A stretch of DNA of 64,000 nt from Pomphorhynchus laevis. Lineage: Eukaryota; Acanthocephala; Palaeacanthocephala; Echinorhynchida; Pomphorhynchidae. The notes beneath the pieces are model-generated. The model was given only the letters and a program-made list of their open reading frames with translations, did no database searches and was not told the DNA's origin. The stretch lies in contig WNNJ02002453.1 in NCBI GenBank assembly GCA_012934845.2, forward strand, positions 121,293 to 185,292, written 5' to 3'. The position numbers and the translations under genes were made by a program. This document shows positions 57,428 to 64,000 of this stretch, in pieces (position 1 is the stretch's first letter; each line of letters opens with the position of its first letter).

Positions 57428-58525
57428 CCTTGAATTTCTTATTCCTTAAAAAGGAACAGGAAAAATAAACTTAAAAAATATTAAAAAAGATAAATATATT
57501 TATGAACAATTAGAAATATTAAAACAACTTTTAAGAGATAATAAGCTAAAATATCTTTATATAAATATAAGAAGTTTTTCTGAAGATATCATATGTTCAA
57601 TAAATCAAAAATTAATTAACGACTATGATAGGCTAAGTTGTATAATAGACAGTTATTGTAATACAAAATACTATAATCGTACAATAAATGTAAATAATAA
57701 CAATAGAAAATATACATTAACCATAAACTTCATTAATAAATGTATAGATAACATAAATATTGCCAGATTGCCGGACTTTTAAATAATTCTAAAAGTAAAG
57801 AAATAATAGGATCAGATTTAAGTAAATATATTCCTAAAATAAGGTATAAACTCCTACCACCATTAGGACGAAAAATTTGTAATTATAATAAAGAATTAAA
57901 ATCAATATGTAACGATAATATTAGAAACATAATGAAAACAGAATGCAATTGTAAAAGTCTTAGTTTTGATAAAATAAATGAACATATATGTACCCATAAT
58001 CTAGAATTAATTGAAAATTGTGAATTAAGAAAGCTGCTATCAAAAGGGTATAAATATAGATTAAATAATAACAACGACAAAAATAAAATTTACAATTTGT
58101 TATATAATAACTTAAATGATTACTTTAGTAAGCTGATTAATAGTGAAAGCTCGAATATATCTAAGATAAAAATTTGGAAAGATTATATATTTGATAAAAT
58201 TAAAAATAAAATTAAAATAACAAACAATTATAAAAGGAAAGATAAAATTAATAAAGATATGTATAAAGAACTAACTAAATTAAAAGATAACTATATAATA
58301 ACAACTATTGATAAAGCTAGTAATAACTTTGTCTTCATATGCAAAAATCTTTATTATGATATGCTAATGAAAGAGGTTAATTCTAATGATTTAAATGTAA
58401 ATCCAACATATGAACGTAGTGAGTTGAGTTTAGAAACAATTATTACAAGTCACTGTTCTATAATGGATAAAAAGGGTATAAAGATAGAATCAGATAAAAC
58501 TATACCTATATTATATTGTATATAA
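57428..58525 (+). mobile_element. Penelope-like element, copy P1 (5' part of ORF)
   Basis: One open frame (57451-57782) reads KKDKYIYEQLEILKQLLRD and onward; a second (57784-58525) holds IPKIRYKLLPPLGRKICNYN, a CNCK motif, HICTHNLELIENCELRKLLS and YKYR, then KDNYIITTIDKASNNFVFIC and a Tyr pair. This is the region upstream of the RT core in Penelope-like elements (the latter segment matches the usual xxKADKxxxxVI block). The RT core is missing. The copy follows hammerhead locus 2 directly. No GIY-YIG domain is seen in this frame. Confidence 0.8.
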
Positions 58526-58615
58526 TATTTTTTAACGATAAATCAATTTATTTAATAAAACATAAAGAAAGAGATGAGAAAAATGTGAAAAAAAATTGTC
58601 TGAAAATACAAATGT

Positions 58616-61130
58616 CTAGTAAGGATCGCTCCCACAGATCACCATATAAACCATGAGGGCAACATCCACCCTTGCATTCTTATCAGTTGATGTAGCGGGA
58701 TTGTCGAAAACAACCTCATCACTCAAAGGTATCAAATGTGGCTCCACCGATACATACGACATACTTTTGTAAGCTCTCTCGCTAATAAATCTCTCACGAT
58801 ATTGTGGCGTACTGTTGGTATGCCACCTGTTTTGCACGAAAGTGAATGATGTATGTTGAATTTTTCTCCACATCGACATAGTTGTGGTGCCTCCGGCGGT
58901 TTCATGCCATATCTGGCTGCAATTGTATCACAAAATTTTCTTCTAGACAGGTAATACCCCATACGCTTTATTGGTTTGGCAGATAACCAAGACGACGCCC
59001 CTTCATTTTGATTAATTTTGAGTACTGGTCTTTTTGGATTTGTCAATCCTTTCTTGAAAAAATATCTTTATCTTGTCTTATTTGCTTTCTTATTTTTATT
59101 TGCTCTTCCAATAAATCAATTCTATTTAATCCATTTAACAAGGGTGTACATATTCGAATAGAATCGTCATAATTTCTATTAGGATTTAATTTTGGGTCAA
59201 TCACTCCTAGACCTATCGAAAAGCAGTGGCATTGTCACAGTGCGAAATTCATCATTACTCATTTGATTAATTCTTGTTATGACTGGTAAGACTTCTGTTC
59301 GTATTTTTTTTGGAAAGACAAAGGAATTCATCTCCCTTAACTTTACATGTACGTTGTACATGATTCCATTTACACTGAAGCGCTTGTGTGTGAGAGCTGT
59401 GTAGGCTTCCCGCGGAAATTTATTCGCTGCGAGAGTTAATCTTGACAAAATAAACTCCCAATTTTTAACTTTTCTGCGTAAAAAATTTGACACCAAATCC
59501 TCCTCACCAATTGCAGACCACAAAATTTGAAGACCATGATCGGTTATTTCTACTCTCGTTCCCTTAAAAATTCTATCCGCATTACATATATTATCTTAGT
59601 GAACTAGTAATTTGCATTTATTTTCATTTAAATGAAAGCCGAAATATGGTCCAATCTTACTTAATAGGTTCCATACTTTTAATAAATCATTTACATTGCC
59701 AACGCATATCCCATCATCCACGAACTATCTATAACTAACGTCTAGAGCGGCAGCTAGAAGCCGTTGAATTAATGGCAGAGATGATGCAGCATACGCAATC
59801 ATTGAGATTGGATCACCCTGTGTAAATCCTTCATTTGAGTAGAGAAAATCTATATCTACAGACAAACTCGCAGAGCAACCATAAATATTTCTTAAAACAA
59901 TTGTCAATGAAGAGCAAACCTTTTCAATATTTACCAGGACAAGCTTTCGATTTACGTTATTAAAAGCATTACTTACATCTAATTGCAAAATGCCAAATTC
60001 GTTATTCTCGTTATAAATATGCCTTACAGAATGAATGGCCGCTTAAACACCACAGCTTTGACCGGCACATAGTTGATAGCATCCCGCAACACTCTGCAGG
60101 TCTTTACTGATACGTCTTGCTAGAACTTTGCCTATAATTCTTCGTGATACTTCACCTATTCCTATAGGTCTTATTCCAGGTGATTTGTCCAGTGGTACGA
60201 ATCGACTTGCAGTGAAGGCCTTAAGTACATATTGATTTAATTCTTTAGTAGCTAAAGTTATCGCGAAATTTGCGAGGCTTGATGCGAGTTTTTCATAATA
60301 AAGGCCAAACGTGCGAAGCATATCACGCCAGGATTTCGCATCAACCCCAGACGGACCTGCTGCACCTTGAGTACGTCTACTGGCCTCGACTATTTGTTCC
60401 CTATATATACTCTCAAAAAGTATAGGATGGTGCTCGACAACACCTGGCAGTGGATCTTGCAGAACTGCTTCATTCATTACATCAGATGCGTTGGGATGCA
60501 ATTTAACGAGTCTTTCACGCACACTTTTGTTATTTACTGTATCATTTAGGAGCAGGGTTATTCTATTCAAATCAGAACCTTCGAGCAATCGTATGGCAGC
60601 ATTTGTCTTGCCATTCGTCATGAGTTTTGAAAAATTTTGTATCCACTTATTTGATTACTCTGCATTTCTAGGTTTTCGTAGTTTCAATCTGTTTTGAACT
60701 ATTCTTGTTTCTGCCAGCAACGTACAGATATTTTTATCGTCCCATAGTTTGAGACGTCTTTCAATATTTGTTCGTATTGTCTTGGTCTTTACACATTCTA
60801 GTTTCTGGAGTACAAGCTGACAGAAGACAGTAATTGACTTTAAAGTGTATTCAGCATTAATTTGGTCTTGTGATACCATATTATACATTGAAGCTAATTT
60901 AGCGACAAATTCATTGATAGCATTGCACTTTGGTAAATACCATAAGTTTCCATAGGATAACATGTCAAAATGTGAATGTGTAAAGATGATACCACGTCCA
61001 TTAGCGTCTTTATAAGGGTTCAAATATCCACAATCATTTATTTGCGGTAAAGATAGAGAGCCAGTTACATTATTTTTTCAGATGCATTTACAGCGTTTAT
61101 ATCACTATTAACATGATAGTATGAACCGCT
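58616..61130 (-). mobile_element. R2-like C-terminus LINE, copy E4, most complete
   Basis: On the minus strand: an N-terminal frame (60655-61023, IERRLKLWDDKNICTLLAET); a pre-RT and RT frame (60043-60621) with RTQGAAGPSGVDAKSW, LDKSPGIRPIGIGEVSRRII and YQLCAGQSCG; palm (59725-59988) with LDVSNAFNNVNRKL and NEGFTQGDPISMIAYA; a catalytic box near 59720 reading FVDD; thumb (59197-59523); and a C-terminal frame (58732-59046) with ASSWLSAKPIKRMGYYLSR, a knuckle CRCGEKFNIHHSLSC (C-x-C-x6-H-x4-C), GGIPTVRHN, then EPHLIPLSD and ARVDVAL (58616-58750). Knuckle plus RHN...EP...(R/P)xDV after the RT resembles the R2-type restriction-like endonuclease layout. The last C-terminal block is missing. Confidence 0.85.
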
Positions 61131-61553
61131 GCTCAAATTGACTTCACGTGTGTTTTTAGGAGAGTCGTGTGTTTTTAGGAGAGAAAGGGTATAAATATTT
61201 TTTTAATAATAATTTTTTGATGAAGAAACATAAGTTGAGTAAATGTACAAATATTCACAAAAAAATATTTTAAACTTTTCTTGACACCTTCAAATTGGTT
61301 ATTATCAATTGAAGGTAATCGACTTGCGCGTATAGTAAAGTGACCATTAGAAACGATCTTAGCCTCTAAGAAACGATACATGGCAACGCAAATTTGCAAT
61401 TATATCGGTGTAACTATTTTGATATGTCTTCGATTTTCTGGCAAAATATTTTAGCAAGATGTCCGCTGCCGGTCCAATTCCTCCACCAACTGAAAAGACA
61501 AGAGGTACAAAATAACCGTATAACTAAAACCGTATATCTATATTTATACCAGA
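61131..61553 (+). other. Spacer with a short exon-like ORF
   Basis: Near 61148-61186 the unit TCGTGTGTTTTTAGGAGAG occurs almost twice in tandem. At 61459 an ATG opens a 16-codon frame MSAAGPIPPPTEKTRG that is less AT-rich than its flanks and meets a GT (61505). It could be the orphan first exon of a host gene, but nothing following it is recognised. The rest shows no signal. Confidence 0.3.
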
Positions 61554-63221
61554 AAGTGTATAAATATAGATTAAATAATAACAACGACAAAAATAAAATT
61601 TACAATTCGTTATATAATAACTTAAATGATTACTTTAGTAAGCTGATTAATAGTGAAAGTTCGAATATATCTAAGATAAAAATTTGGAAAGATTATATAT
61701 TTGATAAAATTAAAAATAAAATGAAAATAACAAACAATTATAAAAGGAAAGATAAAATTAATAAAGATATGTATAAAGAACTTACTAAATTAAAGGATAA
61801 CTATATAATAACAACTATTGATAAAGCTAGTAATAACTTTGTCATCATATGCAAAAAGCTTTATTATGATATACTGATGAAAGAAGTTAATTCTAATGAT
61901 TTAAATTTAGAGACAATTATTACAAGTCATTATTCTACTGAAAAAAGTTAATTATAATTATTTAAATATAAAGACAAAATATGAATGTAGTGATTTAAGT
62001 TTAAAAACAATTATTACAATTCATTGTTTTATACTGGATAAAAAGGGTATAAAAATTGAATCAGATAATAAAAATATACCTATATTATATTGGAATCCAA
62101 AATTACATAAAAATCCAATAAAACCTAGATTCATATGTAGTGCTTTTAAATGTACATTAAAACCGCTTTCGGTTTATATTAATAAAATACTTAAAGTAAT
62201 TAAAGCGCACTTCAAAAAATATTGAAGGATAAAAGAAATGAGTACTGGTATAAAACACTATTTCAGTATTAATTCTACAAAAGAATTTTTAGAACACACA
62301 AAAGGAATAAATTTTCAAAATATAAATACATACGATTTTAGTACGCTTTATACAAATCTAGATTTAGTAGATATTAAAGAAGCGTTAGTAAAATTAATTA
62401 ATCTTATATTCGGAAAAATATATACATATATATGTTATAATAATTATAACGCCTATCTAGCAAAAATTAAACCATCAAATAAATATAAATATATGGATAA
62501 AATTGAATTAATAGAATCCTTAAATATTTTGATAAATCAAAATTATTTAAAAGTAGGGGCATCTATATTTAGACAAATAAAAGGTGTTCCAATGGGTGGT
62601 AATAGTAGCCCAATTATAGCTACCTTATTTTTAAGCTTTATCGAATATGAATTTGTTCATAACTGTTTAAAAAATAAATCTAAATTATATAAAGATATGA
62701 AATATATGTTTCGATATATTGATGATATATATGTATTTAATTTTAGCAATTTTTATTCAATAAGCGAACAAATTTATCCAGGTAGCCTCAATCTTAATAA
62801 AAACAATATAAATGATAAAGAAAGTATATATCTTGATATGATCATTAAATTAACATCAATTATAACTACTTTTAACTTGTACAGTACAGATGACTTATTT
62901 TAATTTACAAGAAACATATTTTTGCATGAACATTCATGCATACCATATAATATTAAATATAATACATTAAATAATGAAATTTTAAGAATTGCCATAATAT
63001 GTAATGATATTATTTCTTCAAAAGCATTTAAATAATTTAATAGATGTATATCTTAAACTAGTTTTTATAATATATCATCAAAAAAATTGTAAAATATATA
63101 AATCAACACAATAATATTAGATTAAAAAATAAAATAATCTATAAATAGATTTAAAATCATTAGCGGAAAATTTTTATGATGGATAATAAATAATATACTT
63201 TGTATTAGAATAAGATACTAT
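61554..63221 (+). mobile_element. Penelope-like element, copy P2 (ORF middle, RT and 3' UTR)
   Basis: This starts within the ORF at VYKYRLNNNN (homologous to 58030 in P1). It continues through IITTIDKASNNFVIIC and a region reading PIKPRFICSAFKC. The RT frame (62238-62903) has YDFSTLYTNLDLVDIKEAL, GVPMGGNSSPIIATLFLSF, MKYMFRYIDDIYVF and [18 protein letters not shown]. The thumb (FTRNIFLHEHSCIPYN, then LNNEILRI) lies at 62900-63010. The YIDD box is intact. An AT-rich 3' UTR leads to the terminal repeat. No hammerhead precedes this copy. Confidence 0.9.
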
Positions 63222-63572
63222 ATAATTAAATTTAATCAGAGGAAATACGTCCTTAACACGTATTTGGCCCCGCTGCTATGTTGGATAGAGGATTTAGGGG
63301 CCGAAAGTTGATAGCATAGCGGTTCCTCCTGATGACCTCTAATCCTTATTCTAATACAACGTCTGTTATTTATTAGTCAATTCATAAAAATGACTTTTAT
63401 TTTAAATTTCATTTTTTTATTTTACCTTGATTAAAATTATAGAAAATCTTAAAACAATTATTAATTTTATTATTTAATTATTAAATTTTGATTTAGCATT
63501 AATATGCTTTGTTTATTTTATAATTAAATTAAATACGTAGAGTCAGTTAGCTGATTTGATTTCTTTGATCCA
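63222..63572 (+). repeat. 3' terminal repeat of Penelope-like element P2 (reference copy)
   Basis: Proximal half: outer strand TCAGAGGAA (63236), hairpin AAATACG / CGTATTT (63243-63265), GGCCCC (63266-63271), GCTATG (63275-63280), GGGGCC (63297-63302), CATAGC (63315-63320), TTCCTCCTGA (63323-63332). Distal half AT-rich, ending GTAGAGTCAGTTAGCTGATT, then TTCTTTGATCCAGCTC, which equals the outer arm of the hammerhead loci. It is directly 3' of the RT copy P2 and recurs at least ten times in the window. Confidence 0.88.
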
Positions 63573-63599
63573 GCTCTCAATTCTTTATCAATAATGGTC

Positions 63600-64000
63600 A
63601 ACTAGATAAAATATAAGTGTATATTTCGATGCTAGAATTTACGGTGAAATCCTTGTAAAACCAGACAACATTGCAATAACATTCCGGCAATTTCAAAAGG
63701 CTCTAACTACGACAAAACAATCTATAATTTTCAAATAATACGTATTAGTTTAACAGTCGAAAGCAATAATAGATAGTCATATTTCCTCCTTGAATATAAA
63801 GTACATTTTTAAAATCAAAGGTTCTTTTGTCTAAGGTAACGGAACACCTTAGATGTGTATTTCTATCAAGCATTAATACATTGAACAAATTTGTATAAGC
63901 TTGAATAATATTGTAATATTATAATAATACAACAAATATATAATATAATATAATATATTATAATATAAATATATATTATAGTAATACAACAAATATCATT
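63600..64000. other. AT-rich end of window
   Basis: No gene seen. CATATTTCCTCCTTGAATA at 63778-63796 repeats the join between hammerhead locus 2 and the Penelope-like ORF (57421-57435), so another terminal portion of the element may lie here. The last 100 bp are simple AT sequence. Confidence 0.4.

Noticed and set aside
63266-63320. HDV-like ribozyme in the pseudoknot of the terminal repeat
   Set aside because: The 1-2-1'-2' order resembles P1/P2 of HDV-like ribozymes. However, no P3 or P4 hairpin, no P1.1 and no convincing catalytic C segment can be found in the 12-15 nt loops.
63236-63335. Hammerhead ribozyme inside the terminal repeat (it contains CTGATGA and CGAAA)
   Set aside because: The boxes occur in the order CGAAA then CTGATGA, and no stems I-III can be drawn in any circular permutation. 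Only the inverted-repeat loci at 56.7 and 57.4 kb give a proper fold.

Overview
This is an AT-rich nuclear window from an animal, most likely an arthropod. Both host genes have spliced exons with GT-AG boundaries. Several introns are tiny (46, 50, 53 and 58 bp), and the rest of the window is dense in non-LTR and Penelope-like retroelements. The species cannot be named from the sequence. There are no tRNA, rRNA, CRISPR or bacterial-type features.

Host genes. (1) PABPN1, the nuclear poly(A)-binding protein, lies on + at 18431-20675 in four coding exons, giving about 229 aa with a complete RRM and a C-terminus ending YYSPY. (2) A CERS1-type ceramide synthase lies on + at 26859-46165 in six exons that join in phase to an uninterrupted 363-aa protein. 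It has the Lag motif (HH..., HDxxD) and no homeobox. Its 12.6-kb fourth intron is packed with retroelements. A third candidate is a 50-codon ORF at 50447-50599, which I could not identify.

Layout. 1-4900: a nearly complete LINE (family A) with a 33-bp tandem array upstream. 4927-5830: gag fossil of an LTR element. 5868-9010: two head-to-tail CR1/L2-type LINE copies, the second with a long open RT frame. 9200-16000: minus-strand fragments of a LINE with an R2-like C-terminus (family E: RT, CCHC knuckle, nuclease-like region) and of a second CR1-like family (G). 16500-17500: terminal repeat of the Penelope-like element plus a LINE endonuclease fragment. 18300-20900: PABPN1, with Penelope-like pieces in intron 1. 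20900-26600: AT-rich spacer. 26859-46165: CERS1, with Penelope-like RTs, their terminal repeats and copies B1-B3 of a second gag-EN-RT LINE family in its introns. 46840-49800: a degenerate RTE-like LINE. 51905-55700: the longest family B copy. 56450-64000: a Penelope-like element preceded by hammerhead-like ribozyme modules, an E-family LINE, and a second Penelope-like copy with its 3' terminal repeat.

The most interesting signals belong to the Penelope-like family. Two inverted-repeat loci just upstream of its ORF carry type I hammerhead cores with a 2-bp stem III. Its roughly 330-bp 3' terminal repeat, dispersed in at least ten copies, shows compensatory changes in helices whose arrangement implies a pseudoknot. 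One copy has an in-frame tandem duplication of the RT catalytic YIDD segment.
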